Assembly: GCA_009701115.1 (NCBI GenBank)
Contig: WLKR01000099.1
Coordinates: forward strand, 1 to 5,349
Reading direction: 5' to 3'
Length of the DNA: 5,349 bases
Origin: Actinomycetota bacterium
Lineage (GTDB): Bacteria; Actinomycetota; Acidimicrobiia; Acidimicrobiales; RAAP-2
A program made the translations under genes and the position numbers. Of this stretch, positions 1 through 5,349 are shown piece by piece. Numbering within the stretch: position 1 is the stretch's first letter; each line of letters starts with the position of its first letter. Below the pieces are notes generated by a model that was not told the DNA's origin, made no database searches, and worked only from the letters and a program-made list of their open reading frames with translations.

Positions 1-666
1 TTCTCTTCGAGCGAGTTGGGCTCGCCGGCACCCCTACCCCGGCAAGTCTTCGCGATTGGATTGAACTACCACGGTCACGCTGCGGAAGCCGGTGTGCCCG
101 TGCCGCAGGTACCCGCGACATTTACGAAGTTCCCCTCAAGTCTCGGGGGGCCCTTTGAGCCGGTCCCGCGGATGGGGGAGACGCTTGACTGGGAAGTTGA
201 GATTGTGGTTGTGATTAGTCGAGCGGCCTATCGAGTATCGGAGGTCGATGCCTGGAACTACGTGGCCGGCTTGGCGGTCGGGCAGGACTATTCGGAGCGC
301 ACCATGCAGTTCGCGGCCGGATCTCAGTTTTCCCTCGGTAAGTCCTATCTGGGCTTTGGCCCCGTAGGGCCGTGGTTGACCACTTTGGACGAAGTGTCCG
401 ATCGGGACAATCTCCAGCTGGAGTGTTGGATCAATGAGGACAAGGTCCAAGACGCCCCTTCGACCGACATGGTCTTTTCAATTCCCTCTCTCATTGCCCA
501 ATTGTCTGCGGTGACGCCGCTGTGGCCGGGCGACGTCATTTTCACTGGGACGCCAGCCGGAGTGGGAATTACCGCCCAGCCAGCCCGCTTCCTCCAGTTG
601 GGCGATGTCGTTCGAAGCTCCATTGGAGAGCTCGGCAGCATTCACAACACGATTGTGGCTCCCTAG
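1..666 (+). CDS. FAH-family (fumarylacetoacetate hydrolase-like) enzyme, 5'-truncated by window edge
   Basis: This is the C-terminal 221 residues of an FAH-superfamily enzyme. The family is metal-dependent and cleaves or isomerises 2-oxo acids such as acylpyruvates and aromatic-ring degradation products. The reading frame is open back to base 1 and ends at TAG 664-666. Visible family signatures, numbered from base 1, are [15 protein letters not shown] (17-31), the acidic metal-ligand motif DWEVE (63-67, ligands probably E65 and E67), GQD with the third ligand probably D96, GKS (113-115), GPVGPW (120-125) and FTGTPAGVG (181-189). Family members are usually about 280 residues, so roughly 60 N-terminal residues lie upstream. 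A TTG at base 16 could formally start the gene, but SSSEL just before it aligns with the linker of actinobacterial relatives as I know them, so I treat the gene as truncated. The substrate cannot be assigned. It has no obvious functional link to rpsO-pnp downstream. Confidence 0.93.
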   Translation, partial: FSSSELGSPAPLPRQVFAIGLNYHGHAAEAGVPVPQVPATFTKFPSSLGGPFEPVPRMGETLDWEVEIVVVISRAAYRVSEVDAWNYVAGLAVGQDYSERTMQFAAGSQFSLGKSYLGFGPVGPWLTTLDEVSDRDNLQLECWINEDKVQDAPSTDMVFSIPSLIAQLSAVTPLWPGDVIFTGTPAGVGITAQPARFLQLGDVVRSSIGELGSIHNTIVAP

Positions 667-697
667 GGCGGAATTGCGGGGGTATCGAGGTCGCCCT
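665..697 (+). terminator. Weak candidate stem-loop just after the FAH stop codon
   Basis: AGGGCG (665-670) can pair with CGCCCT (692-697), giving six base pairs around a 21-nt loop that overlaps the TAG stop. There is no following T-run and the loop is large, so this may be chance. It is listed as the only candidate 3' end for the FAH transcript before rpsO. Confidence 0.2.
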
Positions 698-740
698 TCC
701 ATAGTTTGTAGGGTTCCCACTAGAAGAAGCCGGAAATTCC

Positions 741-749
741 TGCTATTCT
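741..749 (+). promoter_or_regulatory. Candidate extended -10 promoter element for rpsO
   Basis: TGCTATTCT matches the extended -10 form (TG, one base, then TATTCT). No convincing -35 lies 16-18 bp upstream: the hexamer at 721-726 is TAGAAG. A start about seven bases after the element would fall near 755-757, immediately before the first leader hairpin, which makes it attractive. Without a -35 the call stays weak. Confidence 0.28.
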
Positions 750-756
750 TTCATCT

Positions 757-823
757 GGTCAGCGCCGCTGACTGTGCGGGTCGTCATGGAGGCGGTTCGC
801 ATCGGGACCTCCGATTCAAAGGT
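757..823 (+). promoter_or_regulatory. Candidate folded rpsO mRNA leader (possible S15 autoregulatory element)
   Basis: Two local stems are visible. The first pairs GTCAGC (758-763) with GCTGAC (767-772) around a three-base loop, with a flanking G757-U773 wobble next to G758-C772. That GU/GC arrangement resembles the motif S15 recognises in helix 22 of 16S rRNA. The second pairs GGAGG (788-792) with CCTCC (808-812). The sequence ACCT (807-810), part of which forms the second stem, can alternatively pair with AGGT (820-823), which is the probable Shine-Dalgarno. The two pairings exclude each other, as expected of a translational switch. S15 is known to repress its own mRNA in several bacterial phyla through unrelated leader folds. 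Assigning that role here is inference. Confidence 0.38.
818..822 (+). promoter_or_regulatory. rpsO: Probable Shine-Dalgarno of rpsO
   Basis: AAAGG lies 13 nt before the ATG at 836. That spacing is longer than the usual 5-9 nt, so initiation may be inefficient or depend on leader folding. No better purine-rich site is closer; the stronger GGAGG at 788-792 is about 43 nt away and too distant. Confidence 0.5.
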
Positions 824-835
824 AAGACCAACACC

Positions 836-1093
836 ATGGCTGAGAAGTCGCAAACAATTCAGGAATACCGCGCACACGAGACGGACACCGGCTCATCCGA
901 AGTTCAGATCGCGCTGCTCACCGGCCGAATTGCGCACCTCACCGAGCATCTCAAGATTCACAAGGGCGACCACCACTCGCGCCGTGGACTTATGAAGCTC
1001 ATCGGCCAGCGCCGCCGTCTTTTGGACTACGTCCAAAAGGGTGACGTTGAGCGTTACCGTACCTTGATCGCCCGTCTCGGCATCCGCCGCTAA
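836..1093 (+). CDS. rpsO: 30S ribosomal protein S15
   Basis: This 85-residue protein is S15, a primary binder of the central domain of 16S rRNA that nucleates platform assembly of the small subunit and contributes to a bridge with the large subunit. Hallmarks are [16 protein letters not shown] (14-29), [18 protein letters not shown] (35-52, with the rRNA-contacting DHHSRR at 45-50), QRRRLLDY (58-65) and the C-terminal LIARLGIRR. The family is usually 88-89 residues, so this copy is three or four residues shorter at the N-terminus, before the first helix. The ATG at 836 is chosen because homology begins there; the open frame reaches further upstream but that part shows no S15 similarity. It ends at TAA 1091-1093, 144 nt before pnp, the classic rpsO-pnp order. 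Translation is probably controlled through the upstream leader. Confidence 0.98.
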   Translation: MAEKSQTIQEYRAHETDTGSSEVQIALLTGRIAHLTEHLKIHKGDHHSRRGLMKLIGQRRRLLDYVQKGDVERYRTLIARLGIRR

Positions 1094-1105
1094 CCCGGCG
1101 AAAAA

Positions 1106-1128
1106 CACTTGCGGTTGGACCGCAAGTG
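1106..1128 (+). terminator. Strong 9-bp hairpin after rpsO (attenuator or processing-site candidate)
   Basis: CACTTGCGG (1106-1114) pairs perfectly with CCGCAAGTG (1120-1128) around the loop TTGGA, starting 12 nt after the rpsO stop. No T-run follows on the plus strand, so it is not a standard intrinsic terminator there. The five A residues at 1101-1105 would supply a U-run in the opposite direction, but no minus-strand gene ends here. It could partly terminate, protect the rpsO 3' end, or be an endonuclease target. In E. coli the rpsO-pnp intergenic hairpin is cut by RNase III. Confidence 0.6.
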
Positions 1129-1134
1129 CGTGAA

Positions 1135-1158
1135 CACCGCCGTCTTCGGATGCCGGTG
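1135..1158 (+). promoter_or_regulatory. UUCG-tetraloop hairpin in the pnp leader
   Basis: CACCG (1135-1139) pairs with CGGTG (1154-1158). After one C-C mismatch (1140/1153), CGTC (1141-1144) pairs with GATG (1149-1152), with one G-U wobble, closing a C(UUCG)G tetraloop at 1144-1149. This cap is among the most stable RNA loops known. The hairpin starts six bases after the preceding one, so the two may stack. No T-run follows. Confidence 0.6.
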
Positions 1159-1178
1159 GGGATGGCTTCGTTAACTCT

Positions 1179-1221
1179 GAGCCCTGCCCACTGGGGTTCG
1201 GTTCGGCATGTTCATACCCCA
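1179..1221 (+). promoter_or_regulatory. Two mutually exclusive stem candidates before the pnp ribosome-binding site
   Basis: GAGCCC (1179-1184) can pair with GGGTTC (1194-1199), with one G-U wobble. Alternatively TGGGGT (1192-1197) can pair with ACCCCA (1216-1221), which ends four bases before the Shine-Dalgarno. The two share 1194-1197, so only one can form at a time. This could modulate access to the pnp start, but short alternative stems in GC-rich DNA often arise by chance. Confidence 0.25.
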
Positions 1222-1224
1222 AAC

Positions 1225-1230
1225 AAAGGA
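1225..1230 (+). promoter_or_regulatory. pnp: Shine-Dalgarno of pnp, decides the start at 1238
   Basis: AAAGGA is followed by a seven-base A-rich spacer and ATG at 1238. It selects this ATG over an in-frame ATG at 1208, which would add ten residues (MFIPQTKEKN) and would place the Shine-Dalgarno inside the coding region. Confidence 0.88.
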
Positions 1231-1237
1231 AAAAAAC

Positions 1238-3670
1238 ATGACCGACGCCATGCGCGTTTCTAGCCCCATAACTGGGACTGACAAGACCCTGACCTTCGAA
1301 ACCGGAAAGTTGGCGCAACTCGCTGACGGTGCCGTTACCGCTCGCATTGGCGACACGGTGCTTTTGGCCACCGTTGCGGCGAACCGCAGCGTACGTGACG
1401 GTATCGACTTCTTCCCACTGACCGTGGACATTGAAGAGCGTGCCTACGCCGCCGGAAAAATTCCAGGTGCGTACTTCCGTCGTGAAGGCAAGCCTTCCGA
1501 CCAGGCCGTACTCATCTGTCGTTTGATCGACCGTCCACTGCGTCCTTCGTTCCCTAAGGGCTTCCGTAACGAAGTCCAGGTCGTTGGCACCGTCTTCTCG
1601 GCCGACCAGGAAAACCCTCACGACGTTTTGGCCATCAATGCCGCCTCGGCTGCCTTAATGATCTCCGGCATCCCTTTCGACGGCCCAGTTGGTGCCGTTC
1701 GTTTGGCCTACAGCGCCGACGGTGTCTGGATGCCACACCCCACGTTCGCCGAAGGTGACGCCTCAACATTCGAGATTGTTGTTGCCGGTCGCGCTTTGAC
1801 TGACTCGGTCGAGACCGACATCGCCATCATGATGGTGGAGGCCGGTGGTACCGAAGGTAGCTTCGAAATGTACGCCGATGGTGCTCCCAAGGTTGACGAA
1901 GACGTCCTCGCCGATGGTCTCGAAAAGGCCAAGCTCTGGATCCGTGAATCGATCAACCTCCAGCGCGAAATGGTGAAGATGTACGTCGCCGAGCGCGGTC
2001 CGATTGAGACCATTCCGTACACCGTGTTCCGTGACTACGAAGACGACGTCATGGCTCGCGTTGACGCCGTTGGCGCCAGCAAGATTGGCGAAGCCAACAA
2101 GTTGACCTCGAAGGCCCCTCGCGCCGAGGCCATCAACGCCGCTACGGCCGAAATCGTGGCCGAGCTGACCCCCGAGTTCCTCGATCGTGTTGGTGAAATC
2201 AAGGCCGCTGTTAAGTCTTTGACCAAGAAAATCGTTCGTCGTCGCATCGTTGACGAGGGCATGCGTATTGACGGTCGTGGTACGGCTGACATTCGTCCCC
2301 TCTCGGCCGAAGTTGACCTCTTCCCAATGACGCACGGTTCCGCGCTGTTCCAGCGTGGCGAGACCCAGGTCATCAACGTGACCACTTTGGGTATGCCTCG
2401 TATGAAGCAGCAGCTCGACACCATTACGCCTGACGAGTGGCGCCGCTACATGCACCACTACAACTTCCCTCCATACTCGGTCGGTGAAACCGGCCGTGTT
2501 GGCATGCCGAAGCGTCGCGAAATCGGTCACGGCATGCTCGCTGAGCGCGCCTTGATCCCCGTGCTCCCTTCGGAGAGCGAATTCGCTTACACGTTGCGAG
2601 TTGTCTCGGACATCATGGCTTCCAACGGTTCCACGTCAATGGCCTCAGTCTGTGGTTCGTCGTTGTCGCTCATGGCGGCCGGTGTGCCAATCAAGGCTCC
2701 CGTAGCCGGTATTGCTATGGGTCTGGTCTACGACGGCGGCAAGTACGTCACGTTGACCGACATCCTCGGTGCCGAAGACGCTTTCGGTGACATGGACTTT
2801 AAGGTTGCCGGTACGACCGACGCCGTAACTGCTCTGCAGCTCGACACCAAGATCGACGGCCTGCCCGCCGAAGTTTTGGCCCAGGCGTTGCACCAGGCCA
2901 AGGTGGCTCGTCTCCAGATTTTGGACGTCATGGCCGCCACGCTGCCCGAGCCCCGCGCTGAAGTAGCGGCCGTTGCTCCGAAGATCATCAACATCGAAAT
3001 TCCAATCGACAAGATTGGTGAGGTCATTGGGCCAAAGGGCAAGGTCATCAACACCTTGCAGCAAGAGACCGGTGCGGACATTGCCGTTGACGACGACGGT
3101 GTCGTTGGAACGGTGACCATTGGTGCCAAGGACGGCCGTGCCGTCGCTGAAGCCAAGCGTCGTATTGAGATGATCCTCGACCCCCCGACCGCTGAAGTTG
3201 GTGCGGTGTACCAGGGCAAGGTCGTGAACACGACCAAGTTCGGTGCCTTCGTTTCGATTCTTCCTGGTCGCGATGGACTGCTCCACATCTCCAAGATGAG
3301 CCCCCTCAATGACGGCAAGCGCATCAACGCCGTCGAGGACGTCTTGAGCTTGGGCCAGGCCGTTGAGGTCAAGGTTGACGACATCGACCCTCAGGGCAAG
3401 GTCAGCCTCTCCCTGGCTGGCGTTGAGTACCCCGAGACGAACGACGAGCCCCGCGAGCCCCGCGAGCGTCGTGGTCGTAGCGACCGCAACGAGGCTCGCG
3501 GCGAATCAACCCGTCCAATCCCGGAGCGCAGCAGCGAGCGTGCCCCTCGTGCCAAGTCTTCCTTCGAAGACAGCTTCGAGCAGGAACTCGCCAGCGACCT
3601 CGGCGACTTGGGTCCTGGTGGCCCATCGCTGAATGATGACAACCGCCCACGTCGTCCACGCCGTCGATAG
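1238..3670 (+). CDS. pnp: Polynucleotide phosphorylase (polyribonucleotide nucleotidyltransferase)
   Basis: PNPase degrades RNA from the 3' end using phosphate, releasing nucleoside diphosphates, and can also add tails in reverse; it acts as a ring-shaped trimer in the cytoplasm. Domains in this 810-residue protein are: first RNase PH core (about 10-145, with FFPLTVDIEERAYAAGKIPG at 58-77), all-helical linker (about 240-330), second RNase PH core (about 345-560), KH (583-650, GPKG loop at 598-601) and S1 (655-727). Active-site elements are present: PKRREIGHG (424-432), GSTSMASVCG (464-473) and GAEDAFGDMDFK (511-522), with D514, D520 and K522 matching the E. coli metal and phosphate residues as I align them. 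E. coli PNPase is 711 residues and actinobacterial ones about 740-750. The excess is an 83-residue tail (728-810) rich in Arg. Streptomyces relatives have been called guanosine pentaphosphate synthetase. pnp follows rpsO and faces the minus-strand operon. Confidence 0.98.
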   Translation: MTDAMRVSSPITGTDKTLTFETGKLAQLADGAVTARIGDTVLLATVAANRSVRDGIDFFPLTVDIEERAYAAGKIPGAYFRREGKPSDQAVLICRLIDRPLRPSFPKGFRNEVQVVGTVFSADQENPHDVLAINAASAALMISGIPFDGPVGAVRLAYSADGVWMPHPTFAEGDASTFEIVVAGRALTDSVETDIAIMMVEAGGTEGSFEMYADGAPKVDEDVLADGLEKAKLWIRESINLQREMVKMYVAERGPIETIPYTVFRDYEDDVMARVDAVGASKIGEANKLTSKAPRAEAINAATAEIVAELTPEFLDRVGEIKAAVKSLTKKIVRRRIVDEGMRIDGRGTADIRPLSAEVDLFPMTHGSALFQRGETQVINVTTLGMPRMKQQLDTITPDEWRRYMHHYNFPPYSVGETGRVGMPKRREIGHGMLAERALIPVLPSESEFAYTLRVVSDIMASNGSTSMASVCGSSLSLMAAGVPIKAPVAGIAMGLVYDGGKYVTLTDILGAEDAFGDMDFKVAGTTDAVTALQLDTKIDGLPAEVLAQALHQAKVARLQILDVMAATLPEPRAEVAAVAPKIINIEIPIDKIGEVIGPKGKVINTLQQETGADIAVDDDGVVGTVTIGAKDGRAVAEAKRRIEMILDPPTAEVGAVYQGKVVNTTKFGAFVSILPGRDGLLHISKMSPLNDGKRINAVEDVLSLGQAVEVKVDDIDPQGKVSLSLAGVEYPETNDEPREPRERRGRSDRNEARGESTRPIPERSSERAPRAKSSFEDSFEQELASDLGDLGPGGPSLNDDNRPRRPRRR
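3446..3463 (+). repeat. Two tandem copies of a 9-bp unit in the pnp tail
   Basis: GAGCCCCGC occurs at 3446-3454 and 3455-3463, followed by a partial GAGC. It is in frame and encodes Glu-Pro-Arg twice. It probably records local slippage that lengthened the disordered tail. Confidence 0.7.
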
Positions 3671-3675
3671 TTTGA

Positions 3676-3719
3676 GTCTGAGGTATCTCTCGGCCTAGGC
3701 GCTGAGGGATACCTCAGAC
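3676..3719. terminator. Large hairpin between convergent pnp and GT87 genes
   Basis: GTCTGAGGTATC (3676-3687) pairs perfectly with GATACCTCAGAC (3708-3719). The stem continues inward through 3688-3694 against 3701-3707 with two G-U wobbles, giving 19 pairs and a six-base loop (3695-3700). It starts five bases after the pnp stop. The right arm encodes the last codons of the minus-strand GT87 gene, and the loop contains that gene's stop. Neither side has a T-run. In the minus-strand RNA the two wobbles become A-C mismatches, so the fold is better in the pnp transcript. Likely roles are bidirectional termination or 3'-end protection. Confidence 0.75.
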
Positions 3720-4975
3720 GAATCGCCGTTCCGACGAAATGTCTGAATGGCGATCGTCATCAGAAATGCGACCATGAAGAGTGCGTAGGCATTGCCCGCA
3801 ATCTGTTCCAAACCGGTCCAGTGAAAGGTTTGGTTGCCATCTTTTGGCGGCAGCCAGATAACACTGGCCCAACAGGCCGTGGCTACGACCACCATCGAAA
3901 GAACGCGGAGGCGCGGGCTATCTTTTCCTAGCGCCAGCCAGATCAGCAGTGGCACAAACCAGTACAGGTGATGAGACCATGAGATCGGCGAGACCAGGTC
4001 GCCGGTAAAGCCAACGGTAATCAGAGCGGCGAGTTCCGATTTTCTGGAACCGACGAATGCCGCGAGCGTCACTCCAACCAACAGGGTAACCGCCACCACA
4101 GCAGTGAGCGTGAGATTGCTGACGGCATGGTGTGCCAGTCGCTGGATCACGCCAAAGAGTGATTGATTGGAGTTGTACAGCACACCGCCCATGTGACCTG
4201 GATTCGAGACATAGTCACTCCAGTAGGAACGGGTGGCCACGGGATTGATTGCCAGCATCAAGAGATTGCTGCCGAGAAACGTGCCGGTGGCCACCAAGGC
4301 AGACCGGAACTGTCGGCGAACCAAGAGGAAGAGAATGAAAATTCCGGGAATCAACTTGATTGCGGTTGCGAGACCGATGAGCAGACCGCGAGGTATGCGA
4401 CGTTCATCGCGGTTCGCGAAGTCGTAGAGGATCATGGCCCCGAGGAGCAAATTGATCTGTCCGAAGTTAAAGTTTTGCCGAATGGGCTCGAGGAAGTAAC
4501 AGGGTCCAAACATGAGCAGCGTGAGGGTGAGTTTCGCTCGAGTGGATAGATCCCGAGCAGCCAGGCCGATCACGGTATGGATAATCAGGCCAAGTGCGCC
4601 GAAGCTCAGAACCGACCACAGCGAGAGGCCGGTGAGGTAGTTAATGCACGTCAGGGGCCAAATCAGTAGTGCCGCAATCGGAGGGTAGGTAAAGGGCAGA
4701 TGGGGTGCCCGGTTTATCCGCAATGTATAAAGGTGGGGGTCGAGGAAGTGCTGCGCCCCCATGAAGTACACGCGGAAGTCGATCGGGTTATGAAAGAAAT
4801 CCGTATCGATAGCGTCGCCCAGAGCCACCATCGAGAGAATCACCGCGATCACGATGACCAGCCTCGGAGGACTCTCGGCCCAACGCAGGAGTAGGGCTCG
4901 AGACGTGTTGATCGACTCGAGCGGTTTGGCGAATGCGGGATCGTGGTCCCGAATGAGACGCCTCACGGCGTCCAT
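3695..4975 (-). CDS. GT87-family (DUF2029) integral-membrane mannosyltransferase
   Basis: This 426-residue polytopic membrane protein belongs to glycosyltransferase family 87, whose studied actinobacterial members (for example PimE) add alpha-1,2-mannose to lipid-linked glycans on the outer face of the membrane, using polyprenyl-phosphate mannose. Signatures, numbered from the ATG at 4975, are NPIDFRVYFMGA (63-74, D66 at the position of the usual catalytic acid), FTYPPIAALL (95-104), GQINLLLGA (172-180), GLATAIKLIPGIF (201-213), SNQSLFG (269-275) and SPISWSHHLYW (329-339). Hydrophobic segments recur through the chain, the first at about 38-52. The start is uncertain: ATG 4975 overlaps the upstream gene by 13 nt, while GTG 4966 would give a 4-nt GTGA overlap; neither has a Shine-Dalgarno, so coupling to upstream translation is likely. 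The open frame continues to 5206, but those extra 77 residues are hydrophilic, basic and antisense-like. The exact acceptor is unknown. Confidence 0.9.
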   Translation of the reverse strand: MDAVRRLIRDHDPAFAKPLESINTSRALLLRWAESPPRLVIVIAVILSMVALGDAIDTDFFHNPIDFRVYFMGAQHFLDPHLYTLRINRAPHLPFTYPPIAALLIWPLTCINYLTGLSLWSVLSFGALGLIIHTVIGLAARDLSTRAKLTLTLLMFGPCYFLEPIRQNFNFGQINLLLGAMILYDFANRDERRIPRGLLIGLATAIKLIPGIFILFLLVRRQFRSALVATGTFLGSNLLMLAINPVATRSYWSDYVSNPGHMGGVLYNSNQSLFGVIQRLAHHAVSNLTLTAVVAVTLLVGVTLAAFVGSRKSELAALITVGFTGDLVSPISWSHHLYWFVPLLIWLALGKDSPRLRVLSMVVVATACWASVIWLPPKDGNQTFHWTGLEQIAGNAYALFMVAFLMTIAIQTFRRNGDSSEVSLSA

Positions 4976-5349
4976 CTGGGTGAGGAGGAGACGATAGTTA
5001 AGAAGCCGAGGCACCCGATCGATATTGCTAAAAAGACGTAGTAGGTCTTCTTGGTTAGTTGCGCGCCGAGCGTGGCCACTAAGGGTGTGTTGCGCAAGAG
5101 GAGTCGCGGTGTAATCGCGATTACCGGCGAAAGAGCACCGAGAAAGAATACGAAGCCGGCGTAGGCCATGAGACTGAGCGCCGGGCGTGTTTTTACGAGG
5201 AGCCACACGAGCAGGAGGGCTACGAGAACACTGATGGCCTTGATGGCAGAATTGAAACTGCTAAAGCCGTAGACCGCGAATTCGTAGAATGCGCGGGGGA
5301 TGCCGTTGAAGTAGTAGCCACCTTGCCACCCGGTCCGTTGCGCGATAAA
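4963..5349 (-). CDS. C-terminal part of a polytopic membrane protein, probable glycosyltransferase
   Basis: The last 128 residues of a minus-strand gene are visible; the frame is open to the window edge, so the start lies beyond base 5349. It ends with TGA at 4965-4963. Numbered from the window edge, the fragment has a loop with QRTGWQGGYYFNGIPRAF (4-21), a membrane segment (about 35-52), a second (about 58-80, including YAGFVFFLGAL), a PRLLLRNTPLVA motif (81-92) and a last segment (about 102-120) before a short polar end. The order GW...G loop, hydrophobic segment and then PRLLL near the C-terminus recalls bacterial PIG-V-like mannosyltransferases, where a similar PRLLLP motif precedes the last helix. 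Its overlap with a GT87 gene supports a glycosyltransferase role, but the family assignment is tentative. A GTG at 5208 is internal, since the similarity-like sequence continues upstream of it. Confidence 0.75.
   Translation of the reverse strand, partial: FIAQRTGWQGGYYFNGIPRAFYEFAVYGFSSFNSAIKAISVLVALLLVWLLVKTRPALSLMAYAGFVFFLGALSPVIAITPRLLLRNTPLVATLGAQLTKKTYYVFLAISIGCLGFLTIVSSSPRWTP

Noticed and set aside
512..512. Apparent loss of an acidic residue in the PNPase motif (residue 512, GAED rather than GDED)
   Set aside because: On alignment this is not one of the catalytic aspartates; D514, D520 and K522 are retained, and GAED appears normal for actinobacterial PNPases. The coordinate given is the residue number; the codon is near base 2771.
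605..835. N-terminal extension of rpsO to an upstream start
   Set aside because: S15 homology begins at ATG 836; the extension overlaps the end of the FAH gene and the leader and has no S15-like sequence.
1146..1176. Possible promoter within the rpsO-pnp gap (TTCGGA and TTAACT)
   Set aside because: The spacing is about 20 bp and both hexamers match poorly; the upstream one lies in the UUCG hairpin, which explains its sequence better.
1208..1237. Upstream ATG for pnp
   Set aside because: A strong Shine-Dalgarno with good spacing serves ATG 1238; the upstream ATG has none, and the added residues are translated leader.
893..2530. Long minus-strand open frames opposite rpsO and pnp
   Set aside because: They are antisense to highly conserved genes, show low-complexity composition typical of reverse frames in GC-rich DNA, and have no recognisable family features.
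4163..4549. Plus-strand open frame opposite the GT87 gene
   Set aside because: It is antisense to conserved GT87 motifs and has no plausible start signal or domain.
4976..5206. Extension of the GT87 gene upstream to 5206, giving 503 residues
   Set aside because: The extra residues are basic and hydrophilic, lack family features, and lie antiphase over the well-supported membrane-protein coding region, which explains the open frame.

Overview
The window looks like chromosomal DNA from a moderately GC-rich actinobacterium. The signs are a PNPase whose second catalytic core reads GAEDAFGDMDF (the form I associate with Actinobacteria), an actinobacterial-looking FAH-family enzyme, and a GT87 polyprenol-phosphate-dependent mannosyltransferase, a family prominent in this phylum. 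A deep-branching class such as Acidimicrobiia is possible, but I cannot fix the class from this sequence. I see no mobile element, tRNA, rRNA or CRISPR array.

Layout, left to right. (1) Bases 1-666, plus strand: the 3' part of an FAH-family hydrolase or isomerase gene; its 5' end lies outside the window. (2) Bases 667-835: a 169-nt leader holding a weak promoter candidate and folded RNA candidates upstream of rpsO. (3) Bases 836-1093: rpsO, ribosomal protein S15. (4) Bases 1094-1237: a 144-nt intergenic leader with two strong hairpins, one capped by a UUCG tetraloop, then a strong Shine-Dalgarno. (5) Bases 1238-3670: pnp, polynucleotide phosphorylase, with an unusually long Arg-rich C-terminal tail. 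(6) A 19-bp hairpin at 3676-3719 separates pnp from the convergent minus-strand genes and runs into the end of the neighbouring coding region. (7) Bases 3695-4975, minus strand: a GT87 mannosyltransferase. (8) Bases 4963-5349, minus strand: the C-terminal part of another polytopic membrane protein, probably also a glycosyltransferase, overlapping the GT87 start by 13 nt.

rpsO-pnp is an ancient pairing of translation and RNA decay; in E. coli both genes are controlled post-transcriptionally through their leaders. The RNA structures seen before rpsO, between rpsO and pnp, and after pnp suggest similar control here. The minus-strand pair looks like a translationally coupled operon for membrane-located glycan assembly, transcribed toward pnp. 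No wholly new protein system is evident. The parts most worth checking are the RNA elements: a candidate S15-responsive rpsO leader, the pnp leader hairpins, and the shared convergent hairpin.
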